NCBI RefSeq assembly: GCF_001282945.1
Contig: NZ_CDMG01000004.1
Location: 281,883-323,588 of the forward strand
Reading direction: 5' to 3'
DNA from: Helicobacter ailurogastricus
Lineage (GTDB): Bacteria > Campylobacterota > Campylobacteria > Campylobacterales > Helicobacteraceae
DNA: 41,706 bases
Shown here: positions 34,298-41,583 of the stretch, piece by piece
How the letters are laid out: every line of letters begins with the position of its first letter
Position numbering within the stretch: the stretch's first letter is position 1
Made by a program: the position numbers and the translations under genes
Notes under the pieces: model-generated
What the model was told of the DNA's origin: nothing
Database searches by the model: none
Seen by the model: only the letters and a program-made list of their open reading frames with translations

Positions 34298-35838
34298 TGC
34301 AGGATTTGCGTAGAGAATTGGCCTTAAGAGCCCTAGCCCAAAGGGATTTTTACACCTTTTTAAAGCTCAAATGGGCGCGTTACAACCTCGCTCCTTTCAT
34401 GCAAAGTTGGCACATCAACTATCTTTGCAAAGTCCTAGAATGCACCCAGCCTAGCACCGCCGCAGGTGAGCTCATCACCCGTTTAATGATCAACATGCCC
34501 CCCAGTTATGGCAAAACCGAGATCATTGCCCGCTCCTTCATTGCGTGGAGTTTGGGGCTAGATCGCGTGCGCAAATTCTTTTACATCAGCTACAGCGATG
34601 ACTTGTGCCGCAAAATCGCTAACCAAGTGCGCGACTTGATGAAGTCCAAATTTTACGCGCAGGTGTTTCCCGAGCCTTTAGAGTTCTTGCAAGACAACGC
34701 CCAAGAATTCGTTTTAAGAGAAGGCGGCGGGCTGTTTGTTACGACCCTTAAGAGCGCGTTAACGGGTTTCCACGCGCACCAAATCCTCATAGACGACCCG
34801 ATTAAGGTTAGCGAAATGTCGAGCAAAACGGCGGTAAAAAGCGTGAATGCGAATTTTAAAGAGAGCGTGTTAAGCCGTTTGCAAGACAACGAGAGCAACA
34901 TCACGATCTTAATGCAGCGGCTAGGCTTGAATGATCTTTGCGGGTTTTTGCAAAGCGAAAGAGAATTTGACGAGGCCACCATTGCCCAGTGGAAAGTCGT
35001 TAAATTGCAGGCCTTGAATGAAAGCGCCCAAACCTACGCCATTAAAGACTTCAGCTATGAGCGCCCCGCCAACGAGCCGCTGTTTGAGGCGCGCCACAAT
35101 TTAGAGGAGCTAGAAGCCTTGCGTTTGCAAATGGGAAATGACGAGTTTAGCGCCCAATACCAGCAAGAGCCCATCTCCACCAGCGGGGGCTACTTTGACG
35201 AGCAGTTTTACACCCACATTTTTACCCACGAGGTGGGGCAGGCCAACACCTTTATTTTTGTGGATAATGCCGTCAGTTTAAAAGAAAGTGCCGATAACCG
35301 CGCGGTGGTGGTGGTGGCTGTGGAGAATTATAAGGGGAGCGCGCGCTATGTGGTGGTCGATTGCTTTTGTGGGGTGTGGAGCGAGGAGCAGACCATGGGC
35401 CATATTTTGCAGGCCAAAGCCGAGCACCCCGAGGCCAAAACCTACATCGAGAGCGATGGCGGGGGGCTGACCTTGCACCGCCTTTTAATGGTCGAGCTGG
35501 TGAAACACAACCAAAGGGCTAAAGAGCTTGGCGGCGCGCCTTTAAACGATTTGATCTATTGCTACACGCCCAGCCGCAAGGTCAGCAAAGTCGATAAGAT
35601 TAAAGCCATGCGCCCTTTTTACAACACGGGGTTTTTGGTGTTCGCGCACAATTGCCACAACCAAGAGCAGATCAAAAAAGAGCTCTTTAGCTTCAACCCG
35701 GATAAACCCTTTAGACAGGACGATTGCATCGATGCGATCGCCAGCGCGCTTAGCCACCCCGAGGTTAAAGCCCCCATTGCCAGCGCGCAAAGGGTCAGCG
35801 CCGCCCCCGCCTTTAAACGCCGCACGTGGCGTATCTAA
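34297..35838 (+). CDS. terL: Terminase large subunit
   Basis: DNA-packaging motor and nuclease, 513 residues from a GTG start. Walker A is PPSYGKTE at 68-75, Walker B is ILIDDP near residue 166, with the coupling motif ITILMQRLG after it. The C-terminal RNase H-like nuclease starts at IFVDNAVS near 324, with later acidic residues in TYIESDGGG and DDCIDAIASAL. All motor and nuclease motifs look intact. The IS608-like insertion lies just after its stop. Confidence 0.93.
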   Translation: MQDLRRELALRALAQRDFYTFLKLKWARYNLAPFMQSWHINYLCKVLECTQPSTAAGELITRLMINMPPSYGKTEIIARSFIAWSLGLDRVRKFFYISYSDDLCRKIANQVRDLMKSKFYAQVFPEPLEFLQDNAQEFVLREGGGLFVTTLKSALTGFHAHQILIDDPIKVSEMSSKTAVKSVNANFKESVLSRLQDNESNITILMQRLGLNDLCGFLQSEREFDEATIAQWKVVKLQALNESAQTYAIKDFSYERPANEPLFEARHNLEELEALRLQMGNDEFSAQYQQEPISTSGGYFDEQFYTHIFTHEVGQANTFIFVDNAVSLKESADNRAVVVVAVENYKGSARYVVVDCFCGVWSEEQTMGHILQAKAEHPEAKTYIESDGGGLTLHRLLMVELVKHNQRAKELGGAPLNDLIYCYTPSRKVSKVDKIKAMRPFYNTGFLVFAHNCHNQEQIKKELFSFNPDKPFRQDDCIDAIASALSHPEVKAPIASAQRVSAAPAFKRRTWRI

Positions 35839-35980
35839 GAAAAGAATAAGGTTTTTTCAGTTAAAGTGCGTGTGCTTCATCTTTGCTTTGCGTGGTGTGA
35901 TTTAGCAACCGCGCCGTCCAGCCCCTAGCTTTAGCTATGGGGATATAAGGCGCATGCTCTTAAATATCACTGGAGTTGTG

Positions 35981-35986
35981 TATAAT
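35981..35986 (+). promoter_or_regulatory. -10 box of tnpB
   Basis: Perfect TATAAT after TTGTG. Predicted start lies only a base or two before the ATG at 35993, so the message may be leaderless. Confidence 0.55.
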
Positions 35987-35992
35987 GCCCTC

Positions 35993-37075
35993 ATGTTAAT
36001 CGCCTACAAGCAAAAGCTCTACAATTCAAGCAAAAATAAGCACATCGGCAAACTTCTGCGCCTTTATGGCATTTGTTATAACCATTGTATCGCTTTGCAT
36101 AAGAGATACTACAAGCTCTACAAGAAACATTTGAGTTTTTATACCTTAAAAAGACACATCACCAAACTAAAGAAAACAACACGCTTTGCTTTTTTAAAAA
36201 CTCTAGGCTCGCAAACCTTGCAGGAGTTGGTAGAGAGGATAAACAAGGCTTATAAGAAGTTTTTTAAGAAACAGGGCAGACCGCCCCGCTTTAAAAAAAT
36301 ACACTCTTACAAATCTTTCACATTTTCGCAATGTGGTTATAAAATCCAAGACAACATCATCTCTTTTAATGGCTATGCTTTTAAGTTTGTCAAGACTTAC
36401 GACCTTGTAGGCAAACCCAAGACCTTAACCATTAAAAGAGATAATCTAGGCGATTATTTCTTGTGCCTTGTATGTGAAGTGCAAGATAACCCTAAGCCCG
36501 CAGGCGGTAACAGCGTGGGGCTGGATTTTGGGTTAAAAACCTTTCTCACCTGCTCTAATGGCACGCAAATCCCATCGCCTTTATTTTTCTCTAAATTCTT
36601 GCCAATGATGCGTGCTTGTAGTCGCTCTCTATCCAAAAAGAAAAGAGGTAGCCATAACCGCCTAAAAGCTAGACTAAGACTTGCTAGATTGCATAGAAAA
36701 ATCAAAAACCTAAGAACAGACTTTTTCTACAAGCTTGCCAATAGCCTATCTAAGCAATACGCCACTATTTTCATTGAAGATTTAAACCTGAAGGGTATGG
36801 TTAAACTTTGGGGGCGCAAGATTAATGATTTGGCTTTTGGTGAGTTTGTGGCTATCTTGGAGAGAAAAACCCAAGTGATCAAGATTGATAGATTCTATCC
36901 TAGCTCTAAGACCTGTTCTAGTTGTGGGAACATCAAAGAGGATTTAAGCCTAAAAGATAGGGTTTTTCATTGCCACTCTTGTGGTTTTTCTTTGGATAGA
37001 GATTTGAACGCAAGTGTGAATATTCATAGAGTGGGGGCATCCACTCTTGGAGTAGAGGCTGTAAGACCCGCCTAG
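35993..37075 (+). CDS. tnpB: TnpB RNA-guided nuclease of IS605 family
   Basis: A 360-residue protein starting MLIAYKQKLYNSSKNKHIGK, the usual TnpB beginning; an upstream in-frame ATG (35954) lies before the promoter. RuvC residues are all present: Asp in VGLDFGLKTF, Glu in IFIEDLNLKGM, Asp in LDRDLNASVNI. A CSSCG...CHSCG zinc finger sits between the last two. TnpB cuts DNA with a guide from the element's right end and helps keep the element at its site. Appears catalytically intact. Confidence 0.92.
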   Translation: MLIAYKQKLYNSSKNKHIGKLLRLYGICYNHCIALHKRYYKLYKKHLSFYTLKRHITKLKKTTRFAFLKTLGSQTLQELVERINKAYKKFFKKQGRPPRFKKIHSYKSFTFSQCGYKIQDNIISFNGYAFKFVKTYDLVGKPKTLTIKRDNLGDYFLCLVCEVQDNPKPAGGNSVGLDFGLKTFLTCSNGTQIPSPLFFSKFLPMMRACSRSLSKKKRGSHNRLKARLRLARLHRKIKNLRTDFFYKLANSLSKQYATIFIEDLNLKGMVKLWGRKINDLAFGEFVAILERKTQVIKIDRFYPSSKTCSSCGNIKEDLSLKDRVFHCHSCGFSLDRDLNASVNIHRVGASTLGVEAVRPA

Positions 37076-37148
37076 CGGGCTAGCCTTGATGATCCCGCAA
37101 TCCCCTAGCTTTAGCTATGGGGAGTATGTCAACACCGCTCTTCTTAAC
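36990..37148 (+). ncRNA. Predicted omega (reRNA) guide RNA of TnpB
   Basis: In this family the RNA comes from the 3' end of tnpB through the right end, with the guide just outside. Visible here: a CCCGC/GCGGG hairpin at 37067-37079 overlapping the tnpB stop, then the right-end hairpin and TCAA. The guide would then be the prophage bases from 37133, beginning CACCGCTCTTCTTAAC. The 5' end is a guess. Confidence 0.4.
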
Positions 37149-37210
37149 CCTTTTCAAAACCCCTTCAAAATGTTATACATCAAGGTCCTTAAGTTATTTG
37201 GAGGTGTGCG

Positions 37211-38503
37211 TTGCAACTTTACAACAAAATCCAAGAGTTCATCCAAGCCAGCCAAAAGACCAAACAAGAGAGCATCGCCCTTTTAGAGCAGGCCCGCACG
37301 ACCTTAAGCGCGCATTTAGACGCACGGCTTAAAAGGGCGATGGACCAGTTAAACGGCCAAATCGCCGCGATGATCCAAGAGCAGATGCAGGCTTTAAGCG
37401 TCCAAGAAAACCTGCCTAACATTGTGAGAGAAGAGGCCATCGCCAAGTTAAACGACCTAGAGGCCAACATCCAAGCGCAGATCGTGAGTCGCTTTTTAAA
37501 CAGTGTGGAGAAACGCCGCCTAGAGGAGCGCATCCGCGCGTCCTTGCAAGAGCCTTTAGCCCAAAGTGTGGCCCAGTTCAAACAAGCCTACCAGCAAAGA
37601 GCCCTAGAGGATTTAAACCAAATGGCAAGCACCCTTCAACGCGACTTTGAGGAAAACGCCAAGCCCCTTATTTTGCAAGGGCTCAAAGAAGAGGCCAAAA
37701 GCGGCGTGGAGGGCGTGTTGCAAAAGGCTAGGGAGGGTTTAGAGCAACGGGCGGCAAAGCTGCTAGAGCGCACGCAAAAACAGGCCCAAGGAGATTTAAA
37801 CGCCTTGAAAGCCACGGCCTTAAATGCCATGCAAGAGGCGTGGGAAGCAGAGGCTGGCGGTGCTTTAGAAGAGGCCAAGTTTGCGTTTAAGGCCGCGTTT
37901 GCCAACTTTAAAGAGGACATGCAAAGGGAAGTGCAGGCGGGCATTTTAAACGAGGTGCAAGAGGCCAAAGACCTAGCCCAAGCGCAGCTAGGCGCGCACA
38001 TGGCCGACTTTGTGGCCCAAAATGAAAGCTTTATGGAGTTGGTCGAGCAGCGTTTAGGCGAAGCGCTGCAACAAGATTTTAAAGAGCTCTTAGAGGACAC
38101 GCTAAGCCGCTTAGACACGGAGTTTTTACGCGAAAAGCGCGCGCGGTTTTTTTCTCAAGTGGAAAAGGACTTAGACGCTCTACTCATCGCGCATTTAGAC
38201 AACACGTCCAACACGAAATTTAAATTTTTGGCAAAAGAGTTTTTCCAAGAGACCAATAACATGCGGCTTTTTAGAGAAATGCAGCTAGAAGCCCAGTTGC
38301 ACTTAACGAGCTTGATTCAAAGCCACGCGCTTAAAATATTAGAGGAAGAAACGGGTTATTTGCGCCGCAAGAAATTAGAGGAATTGGAGTTTAACAACCA
38401 ACTACGCATGGGCTTAAAACGCCAAGAGCTCATCAAAGCGGGCATCATTGAGGAAAAAGAGTTTAAAAGAAAGGGCACGAAAGCCCACTTGGTGGATAGA
38501 TAA
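37211..38503 (+). CDS. Large alpha-helical phage protein
   Basis: A 430-residue protein from a TTG start, with strong GGAGG seven bases before it. Almost wholly helical and rich in Ala, Gln, Glu and Leu, with coiled-coil stretches across most of its length and no membrane segment. Size and composition fit a phage internal, ejection or tape-measure-like protein, but no motif proves it. A TGTTATAC tract at 37171-37178, just outside the insertion, could restart transcription. Its stop overlaps the next start (TAATG). Confidence 0.6.
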   Translation: MQLYNKIQEFIQASQKTKQESIALLEQARTTLSAHLDARLKRAMDQLNGQIAAMIQEQMQALSVQENLPNIVREEAIAKLNDLEANIQAQIVSRFLNSVEKRRLEERIRASLQEPLAQSVAQFKQAYQQRALEDLNQMASTLQRDFEENAKPLILQGLKEEAKSGVEGVLQKAREGLEQRAAKLLERTQKQAQGDLNALKATALNAMQEAWEAEAGGALEEAKFAFKAAFANFKEDMQREVQAGILNEVQEAKDLAQAQLGAHMADFVAQNESFMELVEQRLGEALQQDFKELLEDTLSRLDTEFLREKRARFFSQVEKDLDALLIAHLDNTSNTKFKFLAKEFFQETNNMRLFREMQLEAQLHLTSLIQSHALKILEEETGYLRRKKLEELEFNNQLRMGLKRQELIKAGIIEEKEFKRKGTKAHLVDR

Positions 38504-39351
38504 TGGGGACCATTTCACAATTCGCGCACACAGCGGGGACTTTATTAAAGCCCACAGATGAAAACTTAGCAATAGGGGCCACGGCCACCACCCGCCTTAG
38601 CAGCGCCCTAGAGGACACGCCCGATTTGAGTGGCTACCTTAAAGAAAAGCCTAGAGAGCAAACGCCCTCGCCAGAGCCAGAGCCACAGCAAGAGGAGGCT
38701 AGAAACTTACCCAGCACGGGCATTGCCGATTTAGACAGGCGGGTCAAAACGGGGGATTTAAACATGTTTGACTACTACTTAGCTAAAAATTATTTGGGCG
38801 TGGACTTAAACGCGCAGGTCAACGGCACGATGGAGTTGCGCCAAAAAATCGCCAATCGCACCCAAGCCACGCAAAACATGTACCAAACCCTCAAAGCCCT
38901 AGATTTGGGCGATGGCTTGATTCACAAATTCCAAGACAATAGCGGGATTTACAGCGGGCTAAGGCGCAAATTAAACGAGATGAGTAGCGGCATTATCGGG
39001 GTGAATGCCAACATGGCGGAGTTTATGACCGCGATGGGGCAATACGTTTATTCTCTAGCTAGTGCCATCAATGGGGGGGGCAAGGTCACCAATCAAGCCG
39101 TGAATGACGCGCACAAGATCATCGATGCGGGCTTTCGGGGCAAGGAGGAAAACACCGCTAGAATGGGCGAGGCGCAGAGCATGCAATTAAAGCTTTTATT
39201 GCGCCAAATGGGCGAGGTGCAGGCCTTAGGGGGCAAAGTGCCTAAGGAGGTGCTAGACGCGCTGCATAAATACCGCCAAAAGAACGCCTACATCAAAGAA
39301 ACGAACGGAAAAATCGACAAAGACACTTATAGCAAAATAGGAGCGCCATGA
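38503..39351 (+). CDS. Phage protein, unknown
   Basis: A 282-residue protein with a disordered, Pro/Glu-rich stretch at about 45-70 (PSPEPEPQQEEA) and a helical rest. The centre holds GVNANMAEFMTAMGQYVYSLA. No recognised domain. Coupled to both neighbours by overlapping start and stop codons. Confidence 0.6.
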   Translation: MGTISQFAHTAGTLLKPTDENLAIGATATTRLSSALEDTPDLSGYLKEKPREQTPSPEPEPQQEEARNLPSTGIADLDRRVKTGDLNMFDYYLAKNYLGVDLNAQVNGTMELRQKIANRTQATQNMYQTLKALDLGDGLIHKFQDNSGIYSGLRRKLNEMSSGIIGVNANMAEFMTAMGQYVYSLASAINGGGKVTNQAVNDAHKIIDAGFRGKEENTARMGEAQSMQLKLLLRQMGEVQALGGKVPKEVLDALHKYRQKNAYIKETNGKIDKDTYSKIGAP

Positions 39352-39710
39352 TGGGCTTTATTTTCCAAACAGACAACGCTTACGATTGGGGTTATGCCAA
39401 CAACACCAATAAACCCTTTGATCTGTTTATTTGCGTGGAAAGCCACCCTTTCAACGGCAGCAATGGGTGCGCGATTAATGTTAGCACGAGCGATGGGCGT
39501 TACTCTTTAAGGGTGTCTGGGGGGACATCAAACGACTATGATGAGGAATTCTTCAATTACCGTCATCATCAGGACCGTAGAATTCACTATGTAGGCAAAA
39601 AGCGGGCGTTTATCCTTACTTTAATGCCCGGGGTGCGCTTAAGTGTGTTGGAAAGATGGGATGGCGTGCGCTCAAGTTGGACTTTATCGGTGTTTAAATT
39701 GGAGGATTAA
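39348..39710 (+). CDS. Small beta-rich phage protein
   Basis: A 120-residue beta protein, MMGFIFQTDNAYDWGYANN start. Its last third (KKRAFILTLMPGVRLSV) is loosely like the fibre tip (SRALFLNLQGGQRVQVSV). A small tip or head-spike domain is possible. No catalytic motif. Confidence 0.55.
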   Translation: MMGFIFQTDNAYDWGYANNTNKPFDLFICVESHPFNGSNGCAINVSTSDGRYSLRVSGGTSNDYDEEFFNYRHHQDRRIHYVGKKRAFILTLMPGVRLSVLERWDGVRSSWTLSVFKLED

Positions 39711-39711
39711 C

Positions 39712-40482
39712 ATGGGTAGAGCGCCTTTATATGCGGACAAAAAAGACGCTGTCCGTCAAGTCTACGAAACCACCAAAACCACCCACGCCCAACTTTCTAA
39801 GGAATTTGGCGTGCCCTATGGGACGATCGCGCGCTGGGTGTTGGCCGAGGGGTGGAAGCGTTTATGCCCCGAGACTTACAAGAAGAAGAAAGCGGAGGCA
39901 AAGGCCTATTATGAAACCCACGATGTGGACTTTAAAGAGTTGGCAAAATTCTTTGAAGTGAGCGAGGGGACGATGAAGAAATGGGCGCAAGAGGAGGGCT
40001 GGGAGCCTTGCAAGGCGCGTAAGGAGGTGGAGGTGGAGGTCATCACCGATTCCATGCTAGATCACAGCATCGACACCTTCATCGGGGCGAAAAAGGAGCA
40101 GATCAAGGACAGCATTCGCGAGCGTTTACAAGATGCCGATCTGGATCCCATTGTCTTAGAAGCCTTGTTAGAAACTTCTAGCGATGAGTTGTTGATGAAG
40201 GCGATGAATTTAAACTACATCAATAAAAATATCCTTTTAAGCGCCATCATTGCCAAAGATGAATTGATGCGCATGGTCCGTTACAACGCCAACAACCCTA
40301 AAGGCAACCCCGTCATCATTGCGGCGGCCGAGAAGGTGGCAAAGATGTTTGCCGACTTGAAAATTAGCCTCTTTGGCAAGGAGCAAAGCACGTTGCCCGC
40401 CCATAAACCCGACAACGACTACAGCAAAATGACCACAGACGAGCTTTTAAAAATCGCCAACAACTTAGAAGAGGAGAATTGA
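39712..40482 (+). CDS. terS: Terminase small subunit with two helix-turn-helix motifs
   Basis: A 256-residue protein. Two similar helix-turn-helix units stand in tandem: TTHAQLSKEFGVPYGTIARW near 20-40 and DFKELAKFFEVSEGTMKKW near 74-93, each followed by a Gly-Trp. The long helical part after it fits oligomerisation. Such proteins recognise the packaging site. GGAGG stands before the ATG. It is separated from terL by 3.9 kb including the insertion, an unusual arrangement. Confidence 0.75.
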   Translation: MGRAPLYADKKDAVRQVYETTKTTHAQLSKEFGVPYGTIARWVLAEGWKRLCPETYKKKKAEAKAYYETHDVDFKELAKFFEVSEGTMKKWAQEEGWEPCKARKEVEVEVITDSMLDHSIDTFIGAKKEQIKDSIRERLQDADLDPIVLEALLETSSDELLMKAMNLNYINKNILLSAIIAKDELMRMVRYNANNPKGNPVIIAAAEKVAKMFADLKISLFGKEQSTLPAHKPDNDYSKMTTDELLKIANNLEEEN

Positions 40483-40483
40483 T

Positions 40484-40711
40484 GTGCGTTTGTGGCTGGT
40501 GCCCCTGTTGTTGCTTTTAAACGCCTGCAGCCCGCAGGTGGTTTATCAAAAGGTGTATTTGCCTACGAAATGCCAAGTGGTTAAAGCCACTAGACCTTCT
40601 AAAGATTTAGACACCCTAGAATACCTACAAGAGCTGTTAATTTATATAGAAATTTTAGAAAAGGATTTAGAACACTGCACGCAAGAGCAGCCCAAAGAGC
40701 AGCCTAAATAG
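40484..40711 (+). CDS. Small lipoprotein, possible outer spanin (Rz1-like)
   Basis: A 75-residue protein from a GTG start, directly after terS (TGATGTG). The signal peptide MRLWLVPLLLLLNACS has a lipobox LNAC, so Cys15 would be lipidated. VYQKVYLPTKCQV follows, then a short helix. Small lipoproteins of this form in phage lysis regions join outer and inner membranes. No inner-membrane partner is seen nearby, so spanin role is only a suggestion. Confidence 0.6.
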   Translation: MRLWLVPLLLLLNACSPQVVYQKVYLPTKCQVVKATRPSKDLDTLEYLQELLIYIEILEKDLEHCTQEQPKEQPK

Positions 40712-40732
40712 CCCACTTAAGGGGCGTTTTGT

Positions 40733-40738
40733 TAAAAT
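40733..40738 (+). promoter_or_regulatory. Toxin promoter, cassette 3
   Basis: TAAAAT after TTGT. Predicted start near 40745, which is the first base of TTGGCAC (40745-40751), the 5' clamp element. The leader is about 128 bases. Confidence 0.6.
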
Positions 40739-40854
40739 AGAAAATTGGCACTTTGTCGTTACTTTAAGGCGATTGGCATCCTGCAAATGGGTTTTTAACT
40801 TGTTTGTGTAGGGGGACGGGGTGATGCGGGCAAAAAACGCATCGCGTTTTCTCC

Positions 40855-40999
40855 CGAGAAAGGAGATAACCGATGGCTAAATTGCTAGTAATCCTAGCTT
40901 TTGTAGTTGTCTTCGCGGAACAACTGCACTAAGCCCAAATACAAGCGTTTAACGCTTGCGCCGCCTTAAAGGCGGTGGGCTAATGCTAGGGTTATTGTG
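40855..40999 (-). ncRNA. Predicted antisense RNA of cassette 3
   Basis: Minus-strand -10-like box CACAAT (40999-40994) in the context TTTGGCACAATAACCC, the counterpart of TTGGATACAATAACCC in cassettes 1 and 2. Start expected near 40987, reading across the ORF to the Shine-Dalgarno. Weaker -10 than in the other pair. Confidence 0.4.
40873..40932 (+). CDS. 19-residue hydrophobic peptide, cassette 3 (putative type I toxin)
   Basis: Encodes MAKLLVILAFVVVFAEQLH. AAAGGAG stands seven bases before the ATG; it can pair with CTCC at 40851-40854, and another hairpin (AAAACGC, loop ATC, GCGTTTT; 40834-40850) lies just ahead. After the stop follow AAGCGTT/AACGCTT and CCGCC/GGCGG hairpins. Same length and pattern as the other three peptides. 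Confidence 0.72.
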   Translation: MAKLLVILAFVVVFAEQLH

Positions 41000-41093
41000 C
41001 CAAACCATCGCTGAATCTTTCCCATGTCTTTAAAGCCCCTAGACCTTCTAAAACGCGTTGCGTTTTCTCCCTAAAAGCTTAAGGGGCATTTGG

Positions 41094-41099
41094 TAGAAT
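41094..41099 (+). promoter_or_regulatory. Toxin promoter, cassette 4
   Basis: TAGAAT preceded by TGG (extended -10). Predicted start near 41106, again the first base of TTGGCAC (41106-41112). Confidence 0.6.
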
Positions 41100-41219
41100 A
41101 GAGTATTGGCACTTTGCCGTTACTTGTGGCGATTTGGCGCACTGCAAAATAAAGTTTCTTGTTTTTGTGTAGGGGGCAGGGTCAAGTAGCGGGTTACTCC
41201 CTAGAAAGGAGTAACGGCA

Positions 41220-41279
41220 ATGCATAAAATGCTGATAGTGTTAGCACTTGTGGTCGTTTTCGCCCAACGACTGCAATAA
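41220..41279 (+). CDS. 19-residue hydrophobic peptide, cassette 4 (putative type I toxin)
   Basis: Encodes MHKMLIVLALVVVFAQRLQ. The ribosome-binding site sits in the best hairpin of the four: GTTACTCC (41193-41200), loop CTAGAAA, GGAGTAAC (41208-41215). The stem hides GGAG fully. Eight bases separate it from the ATG. Confidence 0.75.
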   Translation: MHKMLIVLALVVVFAQRLQ

Positions 41280-41284
41280 GCCTT

Positions 41285-41338
41285 TAGCAGGTGCTTTTCA
41301 CCTAGCAGGTGCTTTTCACCTAGCAGGTGCTTTTCACC
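41285..41338 (+). repeat. Three perfect 18-bp repeats in the 3' part of cassette 4
   Basis: TAGCAGGTGCTTTTCACC repeated three times without spacers; each forms a small AGGTG/CACCT hairpin. A CCCCGCA, TT, TGCGGGG hairpin (41342-41357) follows. Absent from the other cassettes. Confidence 0.9.
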
Positions 41339-41491
41339 TGCCCCCGCATTTGCGGGGAAGTGCTGGCGCTATTGTGCCAAACAATCCCTTAATCTTACCT
41401 ATGTTGCCATCTGCTAAACGCCGTTGCGTCCAGAAAACGCCTTGCGTTAGGCATTTTAGCGTTAACCCTTGTAGGTGTTGAGAGCTTTTGC

Positions 41492-41497
41492 TATAGT
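41492..41497 (+). promoter_or_regulatory. Probable promoter of the portal gene
   Basis: TATAGT after TTGC (extended -10). Start expected near 41504, leaving an ~80-base structured leader. Confidence 0.5.
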
Positions 41498-41499
41498 GC

Positions 41500-41574
41500 G
41501 CTTGTTCTTCTTACACAATGAACAAGCCCACTAGAAGCCGCAGGAAAACTCCAGTCTGTTAAGTCCTAGTGGGC
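41500..41574 (+). other. Structured leader before the portal gene
   Basis: Two consecutive hairpins: CTTGTTC/GAACAAG (about 41501-41526) and GCCCACTAG (41526-41534) with CTAGTGGGC (41566-41574), both perfect. A 14-codon basic ORF (MNKPTRSRRKTPVC, 41518-41562) starts in the first loop but lacks a clear ribosome-binding site. The second stem ends ten bases before the portal ATG and could control its translation. Confidence 0.5.
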
Positions 41575-41583
41575 GGGGTGCAA

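Larger units (their letters stand above)
35922..37132 (+). mobile_element. IS608-like (IS200/IS605) element, TnpB only
   Basis: Both ends carry the same imperfect palindrome: CCCCTAGC, loop TTTA, GCTA, a bulged T, GGGG (35922-35942 and 37102-37122). This is the known IS608 end hairpin bound by TnpA. TCAA at 37129-37132, six bases after the right hairpin, is the IS608 right cleavage tetranucleotide. The left end lies some 15-20 bases before the left hairpin; no TTAC is seen there, so the exact boundary is open. No Y1 transposase gene is present, so movement would need TnpA in trans. Confidence 0.85.
41195..41376 (-). ncRNA. Predicted antisense RNA of cassette 4
   Basis: Minus-strand box CACAAT (41376-41371) in TTTGGCACAATA, start expected near 41364. 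The RNA would include the complement of three 18-base repeats before reaching the ORF, making it longer than its sisters. Confidence 0.4.
40713..41380. repeat. Tandem duplication of cassettes 3 and 4, 361-bp period
   Basis: Matching blocks CTTAAGGGGC, TTGGCACTTTG, GTCGTTACTTT / GCCGTTACTTG, TGTGTAGGGGG, the Shine-Dalgarno, the ORF and ATTGTGCCAAAC recur in the same order. The second unit is preceded by CCTAGACCTTCTAAA (41038-41052), a copy of sequence inside the lipoprotein gene, so the duplication took in part of that gene. Confidence 0.8.

Noticed and set aside
35954-35992. tnpB starting at ATG 35954.
   Set aside because: The extra 13 codons lie upstream of and over the TATAAT box and do not resemble TnpB N-termini; ATG 35993 does.
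41285-41338. Possible CRISPR array.
   Set aside because: The three 18-bp repeats are directly joined without spacers, and no cas gene is near.
41248-41481. A 77-codon plus-strand frame over the triple repeat.
   Set aside because: It starts inside toxin peptide 4, its repeats (LAGAFH) come from the 18-bp units, and there is no ribosome-binding site.
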